From contig NZ_CP119422.1 of assembly GCF_030506285.1 (NCBI RefSeq), forward strand, positions 124,001 through 188,000: DNA of 64,000 nt. Direction: 5' to 3'. The notes beneath the pieces were generated by a model that did not search any database, was not told the DNA's origin, and was given only the letters and a program-made list of their open reading frames with translations. This document shows, piece by piece, positions 26,469 through 35,642 of this stretch. Both the position numbers and the translations under genes were made by a program. Every line of letters begins with the position of its first letter. Positions within the stretch are counted from its first letter, which is position 1. The DNA is from Catalinimonas niigatensis. GTDB taxonomy: Bacteria; Bacteroidota; Bacteroidia; Cytophagales; Cyclobacteriaceae.

Positions 26469-29400
26469 ATGGCCAAAACAATTCAATTAGATGACAAAAT
26501 CCATTGGTACAAAGATGCTGTCATATACGAACTCCATATCAAAGCCTTTAAAGATAGTAACGGAGACGGAATTGGTGATTTTAGAGGTTTACTGGAAAAA
26601 TTAGATTACCTACAGGACCTGGGAGTAACTACTATTTGGTTGCTGCCTTTTTATCCTTCCCCTCTTCGGGATGATGGCTATGATATAATGGATTATTATA
26701 GTATCAATCCCAATTATGGCAATGTTCAGGACTTTAAAAAGTTTATGAAACAAGCCAAACAAAGAGGCTTGCGCGTCATTACAGAACTGGTAATCAACCA
26801 TACCTCCGATCAGCATCCCTGGTTTCAACGTGCTCGCAGGGCAAAACCCGGTTCGGTGGAAAGAGACTTTTATGTTTGGAGCGACACCCCGGATAAGTAC
26901 AGCGATGTAAGAATAATTTTCCAGGATTATGAAGCTTCCAACTGGACATGGGACCCGGTAGCACAGTCCTACTACTGGCACAGATTTTTTCATCACCAAC
27001 CCGATTTGAATTATGATAATCCGGCGGTAGTTGAAGAAATTTTCAAAGTCATGGACTTCTGGGTAGATACCGGTGTAGATGGGTTTCGCCTGGATGCCGT
27101 ACCTTATCTTTTTGAAAGAGATGGCACCAACTGCGAAAATCTACCGGAAACCCATGCTTTCCTAAAAAAACTCAGGAAGCACATTGAAAAGAAGCGTCCG
27201 GGTACGCTGCTCCTGGCTGAGGCCAATATGTGGCCGGAAGATTCTGCCTCATACTTTGGCGATGGCGACGAATGTCAGATGAATTACCATTTTCCCATCA
27301 TGCCTCGTATGTTCATGGCAGTAAGGATGGAAGATCGCTATCCTATCACTGATATCCTGGATCAGACACCGGAAATCCCCGAAACCTGCCAGTGGGCGAT
27401 GTTTCTCAGAAACCATGATGAACTTACCCTGGAAATGGTAACGGACGAGGAGCGGGATTATATGTATAAAGTGTATACCAAAGATCCGCTCGCCAAAATT
27501 AATCTGGGCATTCGTCATCGTCTGGCCCCCCTGCTTGATAATGACAGAAAGAAGATTGAGCTGATGAACCATCTTCTCTTATCCCTGCCCGGCACTCCGG
27601 TCATCTACTATGGAGATGAAATAGGGATGGGAGACAACTATTATTTGGGAGACAGAGATGGTGTACGTACGCCAATGCAATGGAGTCCCGACCGCAATGC
27701 AGGATTTTCTGATACCAATCCACAGCAGCTTTATCTGCCGGTGATCCTTGATCCTGAATATCAATACGAAGCAGTAAATGTTGAAACCCAGCAAAAAAAT
27801 TCCAACTCACTGCTTTGGTGGATGAAGCGCCATATCAGCATGCGGAAGAAACATAAAGCTTTTAGCAGGGGCGATATCAACTTCCTGTCAGCAGAAAATG
27901 CTAAAGTGCTGGCTTTTACCAGAACCTATGAAGGGGAGACCATATTAGTATTGGTCAACCTTTCCCGTTTTTCACAGCCGGTGGAACTGGATTTAGAAAA
28001 TTTCAAAGACCATATTCCGATTGAGATTTTTAGTCGGAATAAATTTCCACGAATTGGAGAACAGTCCTACCTTTTTACACTGGCACCTCATGGGTATGAG
28101 TGGTTTCTGCTCAAAAAACCTGAAAATTTAGAGCTTGTTGGTGACGGGCTTCCTGAAAATGCTATTGCTACCCTTTCTGAATGGAGTGATTTATTCAAGC
28201 CCAAAACACTGAATGCGATAGAAGGCATACTGCCTCAATATCTTATGAAGTGCCGTTGGTTTGGTGGAAAAGCAAGAGTGGTACAAAGTATCAGCATTGT
28301 GCACAAGGCAAACGTGCCTTTAACTACTTCTGTTGGAGCATTTCTTATTATTGAAGTAAGCTACAATGAAGGATTGAATGAATTTTACCAGATGCCGGTA
28401 TCATTCATTGCCGAAGAGTTTAGCGAATTTATACGCAGTAATTTTTCTCATGGTTTGATTGCGCCTATTGTTATAGACGGGCAAAAAGGCTTTCTCTATG
28501 ATGCAGTATACAATGAAGCATTCCGTCAGGCAATGTTTCAGCTGATGGTGAAGAAGAAGAAAGGAAAAGAAAATGGTTCTGATCTGATAGGAAGTGCGGC
28601 TAAAGCAGCATCTAAACTTTGGAAAGAAAAAAACAAAGACGTAAAATCCAAAGTGCTGAATGCTGAGCAGAGTAACACCTCTATCATTTATGAAAAAGAT
28701 TTCTTCTTTAAGCTTTATCGCAAGATAGATGCAGCGATGAATCCTGACCTGGAGATCACACGCTTTCTTACTGAAACCGCTAAGTTCCAAAATGTACCCA
28801 ATTATGTAGGGGCATTGGAGCTTGACACTGGCAAGCCAGAAAAAATGGTGCTGGGTATGATGCAAAACCTGGTAGAAAACCAAGGCGATGCCTGGACTTA
28901 TATGGGAGACGTAGTACGGCGTTATTTTGAACGTGTGCTGATAGAGCAGACGGAACATAAAAGTGCGCCTCCTCTGAAAGGTACACTGATCAATCCGGTG
29001 GATTATGAAAAAATACCAGATAGAGTCAAAGAGTTTATGGGTGGAATAGCCACCGAGCGCGCTGCACTTTTAGGAATCAGGACAGCAGAAATGCACCTGG
29101 CGTTGTCTTCTTCTAACGACGATAAAGACTTTAAACCGGAAGCATTTTCTTTACACTATCAGAGATCCGTGTTCTCTTCCTTACAAACTTCAGTACGGGG
29201 AACTTTTCAGATCTTAGACAAAACGTTGAAGAAACTGGATGAACCTATACGTGGACAGGCTGAAGAGCTAAAAGCGATGCGCAAAGATATACTCAAGTAT
29301 ATGCAACAAATTTACGCGCATAAGATTAATACCATGAAGATCCGTACCCATGGTGATTACCATCTCGGGCAAGTACTTTTTACAGGAAGAGATTTTATCA

Positions 29401-29825
29401 TTTTGGATTTTGAAGGTGAACCAGCCAGAGCTTACAGTGAAAGAAGGCTTAAGCGTTCCCCCCTCAGAGATGTAGCCGGGATGATCAGGTCTTTCCATTA
29501 TGCTGCTTATAATGGTCTGTTCCGTACCGAAGCTTTTACCAAAGGGGAAGCGGAATACCTGGATGAATGGGCAGAACAATGGTACCACTATATGAGTGGA
29601 ATTTTTATGAAAGCTTATATTGAACGCTGCAAAGGCAGTAATTTTTTACCGGACAGTCAGGAGGATTTAGATACGCTTCTTCAGACTTTTCTTCTGGAAA
29701 AGGCAGTCTATGAACTTGGATACGAATTGAATAACCGACCAAGCTGGGCTACTATTCCTATGAAAGGGATTAAATACATCATGGATGGATTCTATGAAGA
29801 AGAGTCAAAGAAAAGTTCTAAATAA
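26469..29825 (+). CDS. treS: trehalose synthase / maltokinase fusion protein
   Basis: The 1118-residue protein joins two enzymes. Residues 1 to about 540 are a GH13 trehalose synthase: DAVIYELHIKAFKDSNGDG, the nucleophile in DGFRLDAVPYLF (Asp), the acid/base in LLAEANMWPED (Glu), and FLRNHDELTLEMV. Residues from about 570 to the end are a maltokinase with an aminoglycoside-phosphotransferase-like fold: KCRWFGGKAR near its start, IRTHGDYHLGQVLFTG (catalytic Asp) and ILDFEGEPARAYSERRLKR (metal-binding Asp). TreS isomerises trehalose to maltose, and the kinase domain makes maltose-1-phosphate, the GlgE substrate. Such fusions are common in bacteria with the GlgE pathway. It sits between glgE and glgB with short gaps. 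Confidence 0.95.
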   Translation: MAKTIQLDDKIHWYKDAVIYELHIKAFKDSNGDGIGDFRGLLEKLDYLQDLGVTTIWLLPFYPSPLRDDGYDIMDYYSINPNYGNVQDFKKFMKQAKQRGLRVITELVINHTSDQHPWFQRARRAKPGSVERDFYVWSDTPDKYSDVRIIFQDYEASNWTWDPVAQSYYWHRFFHHQPDLNYDNPAVVEEIFKVMDFWVDTGVDGFRLDAVPYLFERDGTNCENLPETHAFLKKLRKHIEKKRPGTLLLAEANMWPEDSASYFGDGDECQMNYHFPIMPRMFMAVRMEDRYPITDILDQTPEIPETCQWAMFLRNHDELTLEMVTDEERDYMYKVYTKDPLAKINLGIRHRLAPLLDNDRKKIELMNHLLLSLPGTPVIYYGDEIGMGDNYYLGDRDGVRTPMQWSPDRNAGFSDTNPQQLYLPVILDPEYQYEAVNVETQQKNSNSLLWWMKRHISMRKKHKAFSRGDINFLSAENAKVLAFTRTYEGETILVLVNLSRFSQPVELDLENFKDHIPIEIFSRNKFPRIGEQSYLFTLAPHGYEWFLLKKPENLELVGDGLPENAIATLSEWSDLFKPKTLNAIEGILPQYLMKCRWFGGKARVVQSISIVHKANVPLTTSVGAFLIIEVSYNEGLNEFYQMPVSFIAEEFSEFIRSNFSHGLIAPIVIDGQKGFLYDAVYNEAFRQAMFQLMVKKKKGKENGSDLIGSAAKAASKLWKEKNKDVKSKVLNAEQSNTSIIYEKDFFFKLYRKIDAAMNPDLEITRFLTETAKFQNVPNYVGALELDTGKPEKMVLGMMQNLVENQGDAWTYMGDVVRRYFERVLIEQTEHKSAPPLKGTLINPVDYEKIPDRVKEFMGGIATERAALLGIRTAEMHLALSSSNDDKDFKPEAFSLHYQRSVFSSLQTSVRGTFQILDKTLKKLDEPIRGQAEELKAMRKDILKYMQQIYAHKINTMKIRTHGDYHLGQVLFTGRDFIILDFEGEPARAYSERRLKRSPLRDVAGMIRSFHYAAYNGLFRTEAFTKGEAEYLDEWAEQWYHYMSGIFMKAYIERCKGSNFLPDSQEDLDTLLQTFLLEKAVYELGYELNNRPSWATIPMKGIKYIMDGFYEEESKKSSK

Positions 29826-29874
29826 TCCGACTAAACGAGTTAATAGTTAACAAATCTTAGAATAAAGAATTTTT

Positions 29875-31788
29875 ATGGAATCTTCTCATATTACACGCCT
29901 CACTGATTTTGATGTGCACCTTTTTAATGAAGGGAAACATTATAACCTCTACGATAAACTGGGTTCACACCTGATGAACCATGACGGCGTAGAGGGTACT
30001 TACTTTGCTGTATGGGCACCCAACGCTGAGAAAGTAACAGTCATAGGTGATTTTAATGAATGGAACAGAGAAGCAAATCCCATGTTATCTCGCTGGAATG
30101 GCTCGGGTATCTGGGAACTTTTTATACCTCATGTGGGTAAAGGAGCACGCTACAAATACTTTATACGCTCACAAAATCAAGGGTATGAAGCTGAAAAAGG
30201 TGATCCATTTGCTATCCATTGGGAAGTCCCTCCCTTAACTGCTTCTATAGTTTGGGACAGAGATTATCAGTGGAATGACGGCAAATGGCTGGAAGAGAGG
30301 AAGAATTATAAAGGAGATGACCAACCCATGTCAGTGTATGAAGTACACATCGGGTCCTGGAAGAGGAAAGGAGAGGATGGTAAGGAATTTATGAGTTACC
30401 GGGATCTGGCAGAAGAATTGCCTGGCTATCTCAAGTGGATGGGATTTACGCATGTGGAGTTTTTGCCTATCACGGAGCACCCATTTTATGGTTCTTGGGG
30501 ATATCAGTGTACTGGTTATTTTGCACCTACAAGCCGGTATGGTTCGCCACAGGACTTTAAGTATCTGATAGATCGCCTGCATGAAGAAGGTATTGGCGTG
30601 ATTCTGGACTGGGTTCCTTCTCACTTTCCTAATGACTTGCATGGACTCCATTATTTTGATGGTACCCATCTCTTTGAGCACGCAGATCCGCGACAGGGAT
30701 ATCACCCTGACTGGAGCAGCTACATCTTTAATTATGGTAGAAACGAGGTTAGGTCTTTTCTGCTTAGTAGTGCCCTTTATTGGTTGAAAGAATACCATAC
30801 CGATGGCTTAAGGGTAGATGCGGTAGCTTCCATGTTGTATCTTGATTATTCCCGTAAGGAAGGGGAGTGGATACCTAACCAGTTTGGAGGTAGGGAAAAC
30901 ATTGAAGCGATCAACTTTCTTAGAGACTTTAACAATGCGGTAGATGCAGAATTTCCTGATGTGAGTACAATTGCTGAGGAATCAACCGCCTGGCCAATGG
31001 TATCTCGCCCTACGCAGATCGGGGGCTTAGGTTTTGAGATGAAATGGATGATGGGCTGGATGCACGATACCCTTGATTATATGTCTAAAGACCCGATCTA
31101 TCGCTCGCATCATCAGGGAGAGATTACTTTCAGTTTGATGTATGCTTTCACAGAAAACTTTATGCTGCCCTTGTCACATGATGAGGTTGTACATGGAAAA
31201 GGACCTCTTATAGACAAGATGCCGGGTGATGAGTGGCAAAAATTTGCCAATTTAAGAATTTTATATGCTTATATGTATGCTCACCCTGGTACCAAACTTC
31301 TGTTTATGGGAGGAGAATTTGGTCAGACACGGGAATGGAAGCATGATCAGAGTCTGGATTGGCACCTGAATGAGTTTGCTCCACACGGCTCACTCCAATG
31401 GATGGTCAAAAAACTCAATGAATTTTACCGATCAGAGCCTGCTTTTCACGAATTTCAGTTTCAGCATGAAGGCTTTGAATGGATTGATATCAATGACTGG
31501 CAGAATTCAGTGATTAGTTTCGTCAGAAAGGGCCATCAGGAACAAAACAATGTATATGTTGTCATTAACTTTACTCCAACAGTTAAAGAAAATTACCGTA
31601 TTGGTGTACCTAAAAAAGGCTTTATGAAAGAGGTATTTAACACCGATGATTTGGAATTTAATGGAAGCGGAGTACTGAATAGTGGCTCATTAGAAACACT
31701 ACCAATTCCTGCCCATGGCAGAGAAAGATCTGTGAATTTGAAGTTACCACCTTTGGGTGCTATTTTTCTGAAATATGAAGAGAACTAA
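29875..31788 (+). CDS. glgB: 1,4-alpha-glucan branching enzyme
   Basis: Six hundred and thirty-seven residues. The N-terminal CBM48 domain is seen in [20 protein letters not shown]. The GH13 barrel follows: [20 protein letters not shown], the nucleophile in [19 protein letters not shown] (Asp), the acid/base in IAEESTAWP (Glu), and [13 protein letters not shown]. It introduces alpha-1,6 branches into the linear glucan made by GlgE. It is the last gene of the plus-strand operon and is followed within about 35 bases by a strong terminator. Confidence 0.95.
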   Translation: MESSHITRLTDFDVHLFNEGKHYNLYDKLGSHLMNHDGVEGTYFAVWAPNAEKVTVIGDFNEWNREANPMLSRWNGSGIWELFIPHVGKGARYKYFIRSQNQGYEAEKGDPFAIHWEVPPLTASIVWDRDYQWNDGKWLEERKNYKGDDQPMSVYEVHIGSWKRKGEDGKEFMSYRDLAEELPGYLKWMGFTHVEFLPITEHPFYGSWGYQCTGYFAPTSRYGSPQDFKYLIDRLHEEGIGVILDWVPSHFPNDLHGLHYFDGTHLFEHADPRQGYHPDWSSYIFNYGRNEVRSFLLSSALYWLKEYHTDGLRVDAVASMLYLDYSRKEGEWIPNQFGGRENIEAINFLRDFNNAVDAEFPDVSTIAEESTAWPMVSRPTQIGGLGFEMKWMMGWMHDTLDYMSKDPIYRSHHQGEITFSLMYAFTENFMLPLSHDEVVHGKGPLIDKMPGDEWQKFANLRILYAYMYAHPGTKLLFMGGEFGQTREWKHDQSLDWHLNEFAPHGSLQWMVKKLNEFYRSEPAFHEFQFQHEGFEWIDINDWQNSVISFVRKGHQEQNNVYVVINFTPTVKENYRIGVPKKGFMKEVFNTDDLEFNGSGVLNSGSLETLPIPAHGRERSVNLKLPPLGAIFLKYEEN

Positions 31789-31823
31789 ATGTATAAAGCT
31801 ATCAAAGTGCTGCGCATAAATAC

Positions 31824-31855
31824 AACAGGCTGCCTTTCGGGCAGCCTGTTTTTGT
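31824..31855 (+). terminator. rho-independent terminator after glgB
   Basis: Perfect 11-bp stem (AACAGGCTGCC at 31824–31834 with 31840–31850), loop TTTCG, then a short T-run. It lies 36 bases after the glgB stop and just before the 3' end of the convergent glutamine synthetase gene. Confidence 0.88.
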
Positions 31856-31877
31856 TAATAGATACTGATTATAGTGA

Positions 31878-32888
31878 TTACAAGACTGCGCTTTTGACAG
31901 TTTTCACGATAATTCCTGCTACTTTGTATGGATCAGCATTAGAAGCAGGTCTTCTGTCTTCCAACCAGCCTTTCCATCCACTTTCTACGGTGGCAATAGG
32001 AATGCGGATAGAGGCTCCACGGTCAGATACACCATAAGAAAACTGATGAATAGACTGTGTTTCATGTTTTCCAGTCAGGCGAAGATCGTTATAAGCACCA
32101 TATACTTCAATATGTGCTTCACGGGTAGGTCGGAATGCTTCACATACTTTATCATAGACTTCTTTACTACCAGCATTTCTTAGTGTGCTGTTAGAGAAAT
32201 TAGCATGCATCCCTGAACCATTCCAGTCACCACTTACTGGTTTAGGGTGTAACTCTATATAATAACCGTGTTTTTCGGTTAGTCTGTTCAATAGGTAACG
32301 TGCTACCCATAATTCATCACCTGCTTTCTTAGCTCCTTTGGCAAAGTTTTGAAATTCCCACTGACCTGGCGCCACTTCCTGGTTAATCCCTTCAATGTTT
32401 AATCCGGCTTTCAAACAACTGTCCAGATGCTCTTCCACCAAGTCTCTGCCCCAGGTAAAACGTCCGCCTACTGAGCAATAATACATGCCCTGGGGACCAG
32501 GGAAACCTCTTCGGGGAAAGCCAAGAGGTAAATCAGTATTGGTATCCATGATAAAATACTCCTGCTCAAATCCAAACCAGAAATCATCATCGTCATCATC
32601 AATAGTTGCCCTTCCATTAGAAGCATGAGGTGTACCATCGGGGTTCAGTACTTCGGTCATCACTAACCAGCCGTTTTCCCTGTCAGGATCTGGATAAAGG
32701 GCAACGGGTTTAAGTAAACAATCGGAGGAACCTCCTTCAGCTTGCATTGTAGAACTACCGTCAAAAGACCAAATTGGACAGCTTTCTATCTTACCATCAA
32801 ATTCGTTCACAATTTTTGTTTTACTTCTAAGTTCTTGCGTAGGCTGATAGCCATCAAGCCAAATGTACTCAAGCTTTGATTTAGTCAT
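31878..32888 (-). CDS. glutamine synthetase, type II (eukaryotic-like)
   Basis: Three hundred and thirty-six residues, the short GSII length rather than the 450–730 residues of types I and III. Landmarks are CPIWSFDGSSTMQAEGGSSD, the metal-binding FGFEQEYFI, GINQEVAPGQWEFQ, the ATP/substrate loop VSGDWNGSGMHANFSN, and SDRGASIRIPI near the end. It makes glutamine from glutamate, ammonia and ATP in the cytoplasm. An unusual Asp run (six residues in IDDDDDDFWF) precedes the catalytic Glu motif. It is monocistronic, convergent with the glgB operon, with no PII gene nearby. Confidence 0.93.
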   Translation of the reverse strand: MTKSKLEYIWLDGYQPTQELRSKTKIVNEFDGKIESCPIWSFDGSSTMQAEGGSSDCLLKPVALYPDPDRENGWLVMTEVLNPDGTPHASNGRATIDDDDDDFWFGFEQEYFIMDTNTDLPLGFPRRGFPGPQGMYYCSVGGRFTWGRDLVEEHLDSCLKAGLNIEGINQEVAPGQWEFQNFAKGAKKAGDELWVARYLLNRLTEKHGYYIELHPKPVSGDWNGSGMHANFSNSTLRNAGSKEVYDKVCEAFRPTREAHIEVYGAYNDLRLTGKHETQSIHQFSYGVSDRGASIRIPIATVESGWKGWLEDRRPASNADPYKVAGIIVKTVKSAVL

Positions 32889-33224
32889 TTTAATAAAATT
32901 TTCAGTAGATTGATTGGTATGAATGCAAATATAATATTTTTTGATTTATGTCAGTAACGCCTATTCTAAATTTTGAATTGACTAATAACATCATATATTT
33001 TATTTGCTTATTTATCCAAATATAATTTTGTATGACTGTTAAAATTATTATTTGTTTCAAAATATAATTCTATAAAATGTTTAAATAGAAAAATAAAAAA
33101 TATTTTAGTAAGTCAAAAAAAATGTCAACGCAGTGATCAACTTTAAGTTTTGATAGGAAAAAATTTTATTGAATCAATTAAACATTCTTCTGCATAGCGT
33201 ATCCAAAGGGAAAAAAATAAAACC

Positions 33225-33320
33225 ATGAACCCTACCTTATATCACACACTCAGGAAAAGCGCAGCTTTGATTTTTGCTTTGATCATCAATATCATCATGA
33301 TTACACTAACATTAATTTGA
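33225..33320 (+). CDS. possible 31-residue single-helix membrane peptide
   Basis: An ATG frame encodes MNPTLYHTLRKSAALIFALI followed by a further hydrophobic stretch ending in LTLI. The basic residues before one long hydrophobic segment give the look of a small membrane peptide. An AAAGGG sequence lies about 14 bases before the ATG, farther than ideal. There is no family match I know. It could be a chance frame in AT-rich DNA; conservation in relatives would decide. Confidence 0.3.
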   Translation: MNPTLYHTLRKSAALIFALIINIIMITLTLI

Positions 33321-33443
33321 GTATTGTTAAACCCGGTATAATCTTGTGATTACTCATGTCGGACAAAGTCAATAACTCAACATGAAGAGAAGTTGAAACT
33401 TTCCGAAAGTAAACGAAGTTTTTTTAGCTAACTTCAATTTGTA

Positions 33444-33451
33444 TAAATTTG
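33444..33451 (+). promoter_or_regulatory. candidate Bacteroidota -7 element before mtaB
   Basis: TAAATTTG fits the TAnnTTTG consensus of Bacteroidota sigma-A promoters. It ends only 4 bases before the mtaB ATG, so use of it would give an almost leaderless transcript. No convincing -33 TTTG was found at the right distance. Confidence 0.28.
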
Positions 33452-33455
33452 CAGG

Positions 33456-34793
33456 ATGGAAAAGCAAGCTCGTTCAGTAGCCTTTTATACACTGGGCTGT
33501 AAACTCAATTTTTCGGAGACCTCTACCATTGGTAGAATGTTTGAAGCAAGAGGTTACCAAAAAGTGGAGTTTCATGAAAAGGCGGATATTTACATCATCA
33601 ATACTTGCTCTGTCACAGATAATGCGGATAAAAAATGCAGAAAAGTAGTGCGCGAAGCCCGTGGTATTTCACCGGATGCTTATATCTGTATTATTGGATG
33701 TTATGCTCAACTAAAACCCAAGGAAATTTCTGAAATTCCGGGTGTAGATGCGGTATTGGGTGCTGCCGAAAAATTTCGCTTACTTGATTTGCTGGACGGT
33801 TTTAGACGTAGTGATGAAGTGCAGGTATTAGCTTCTGAAGTTCATGAAGCAACCACCTATCAGCATGCTTTTTCCATCCATGACCGTACCCGTACTTTTT
33901 TGAAAGTGCAGGATGGCTGTAATTACCATTGTACTTTTTGTACCATCCCGCTGGCCAGAGGCAAAAGCAGGAGTGATACCATTACCAATATTATACAGTC
34001 TGCACAGGAAATTGCCAAAACGGATGTGAAAGAAGTGGTACTGACAGGGGTTAATATAGGAGATTTTGGCATAGTAAATGGCAGGAGAGTAGAACGATTT
34101 GCCGATCTGGTTAGAGCTCTGGATAGTGTAGAAGGAATTGATAGGATGCGTATATCTTCCATTGAACCCAATTTGCTAAGCAATGATATCATTGATTTTG
34201 TTGCTCAATCCAAAAGATTTGTACCTCATTTTCATATCCCGCTACAATCCGGTTCCAACAAAATTTTGCGTTTAATGCGCCGACGTTATCTTCGCGAACT
34301 TTATGTAGATCGTGTAGAAAAGATCAAGCAACTGATGCCTCATGCCTGTATTGGAGTGGATGTCATTGTGGGTTTTCCGGGAGAAACTGAAGAAGACTTT
34401 CTGGATACCTATCAATTTCTGAATGAACTACCCATTTCTTATCTGCACGTATTTTCTTATTCTGAGAGAACCAATACACCGGCAGTAGAAATGCAGGAAG
34501 TGGTACCCAAAAAGGAGAGAGGCCGAAGATCCAAAATGCTGAGAATCCTTTCTGAGAAGAAAAAGAGAAAGTTTTACGAAGAAAATATTGGCAAAGAAGC
34601 TGTCGTATTGTTTGAAGAAGATATTGAAAATGGTCAAATGCATGGCTTTACAGAGAACTATGTCCGTGTCACGGCCAAATATGATCCTTTATTGATTAAT
34701 GAGCTTAAAACTGTGAAACTCACGAAGATTGATGAGTCGGGATTGATGGAAGTTGCCGAGCCAGAGATGGTTTATGAAACTCATAATGGATGA
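33456..34793 (+). CDS. mtaB: tRNA t6A37 methylthiotransferase
   Basis: Four hundred and forty-five residues. The N-terminal UPF0004 domain has its three cluster cysteines at Cys15 (TLGCKLNFSE), Cys51 (NTCSVTD) and Cys82 (IGCYAQ). The radical-SAM motif CNYHCTFC gives Cys155, Cys159 and Cys162. The HIPLQSGSNKILRLMRRRY block and a C-terminal TRAM-like domain complete the architecture. The TLGCKLN opening separates MtaB from RimO and MiaB. The enzyme adds a methylthio group to t6A at position 37 of ANN-decoding tRNAs. Its stop codon directly abuts the stop of the convergent EamA gene. Confidence 0.94.
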   Translation: MEKQARSVAFYTLGCKLNFSETSTIGRMFEARGYQKVEFHEKADIYIINTCSVTDNADKKCRKVVREARGISPDAYICIIGCYAQLKPKEISEIPGVDAVLGAAEKFRLLDLLDGFRRSDEVQVLASEVHEATTYQHAFSIHDRTRTFLKVQDGCNYHCTFCTIPLARGKSRSDTITNIIQSAQEIAKTDVKEVVLTGVNIGDFGIVNGRRVERFADLVRALDSVEGIDRMRISSIEPNLLSNDIIDFVAQSKRFVPHFHIPLQSGSNKILRLMRRRYLRELYVDRVEKIKQLMPHACIGVDVIVGFPGETEEDFLDTYQFLNELPISYLHVFSYSERTNTPAVEMQEVVPKKERGRRSKMLRILSEKKKRKFYEENIGKEAVVLFEEDIENGQMHGFTENYVRVTAKYDPLLINELKTVKLTKIDESGLMEVAEPEMVYETHNG

Positions 34794-35633
34794 CTATCTT
34801 TTTTTTAATAAGAGCGTAGAAATGACGATCAGGCTGCCACCTATGATAATATTCCAACTCAACTTTTCATCAAAAACCATTACACCGTACATGGTGGCGA
34901 TCAGTACTTCCAGGTAAGTCATAAAGGAGACGGTAGAAGCCTTGATTTTTTTAAGTGCGGAAAAGAACAGGCCAAAAGCGCCAATACCGATCACTATTGC
35001 AAAAAATAAGACCATCAACAATTGCTCCCAGCTAAAGCTTAAGTCTCTCTGAATAAAAAAAGGAAGGAAGATAAAACCGCCAGCCAGGTTTTGAAAAAAT
35101 ACCGTTTCAAATCCGCTGTATTTATGGGATTCTTTCTTGAAAACAATGATGGTTATGGCATAAAGAATCGCAGACAGCAACATGGCGCACATGCCAATGA
35201 AATCATCATTCTGAGTGGAAAAGGGCTGGTTGATGAACATCAGAATAATTCCTGTGATAGGGAATAACAACAGGAATTTGTTGCGGAGCGGTACTTTTTC
35301 TCCCAGAAAAATCATGCTGAAAACAGTAGCAAAAACCGGCCAGGTATATAGAATAATCACTCCATTGGATATGTTAGTATAGGTGTAGCTGGTAATAAAT
35401 AAAAAAATGCGAGCAGCGTTGATAACAGACCCTATCAGCATAAGCTTGAAGGGAAAACGAAAGAGGTTAACTCCCTGGATAGAAAAGTAAATAAATAGTA
35501 AGAAGGATGGTAAGGCCATCCTGAAAAATGAAAGCGTAATCGGAGTCAGATGAAGCAGTTTTACAAACATACCGGATGATCCCATGATGAGAATAGCCAG
35601 AATGACTTCCAGGTAAGGATTTAACTTCATCAA
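34794..35633 (-). CDS. EamA/DMT-family transporter
   Basis: Two hundred and seventy-nine residues, nearly all in about ten hydrophobic helices arranged as two EamA repeats (IMGSSGMFVKLLHLTPITLSF in the first, the GIGAFGLFFSALKKIKASTV region in the second). The basic tail LLLKKR is cytoplasmic. These inner-membrane carriers export or import small metabolites such as amino acids or nucleotide precursors; the substrate is unknown. The start lies 9 bases after the nuoH stop, so it is probably cotranscribed with nuoH, an odd pairing. Confidence 0.88.
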   Translation of the reverse strand: MMKLNPYLEVILAILIMGSSGMFVKLLHLTPITLSFFRMALPSFLLFIYFSIQGVNLFRFPFKLMLIGSVINAARIFLFITSYTYTNISNGVIILYTWPVFATVFSMIFLGEKVPLRNKFLLLFPITGIILMFINQPFSTQNDDFIGMCAMLLSAILYAITIIVFKKESHKYSGFETVFFQNLAGGFIFLPFFIQRDLSFSWEQLLMVLFFAIVIGIGAFGLFFSALKKIKASTVSFMTYLEVLIATMYGVMVFDEKLSWNIIIGGSLIVISTLLLKKR

Positions 35634-35642
35634 TATCCCCTC

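Larger units (their letters stand above)
32889..33455. other. long AT-rich intergenic stretch between glutamine synthetase and mtaB
   Basis: About 570 bases between two divergent genes. It contains a possible 31-codon small gene (33225–33320) and a promoter-like element before mtaB (33444–33451), both listed separately. The remainder is A/T-rich with no hairpin, tRNA or repeat I can support. Confidence 0.5.

Noticed and set aside
31789-32037. 82-residue plus-strand frame after glgB
   Set aside because: It spans the glgB terminator and lies antisense to the glutamine synthetase 3' end; no protein-like features.
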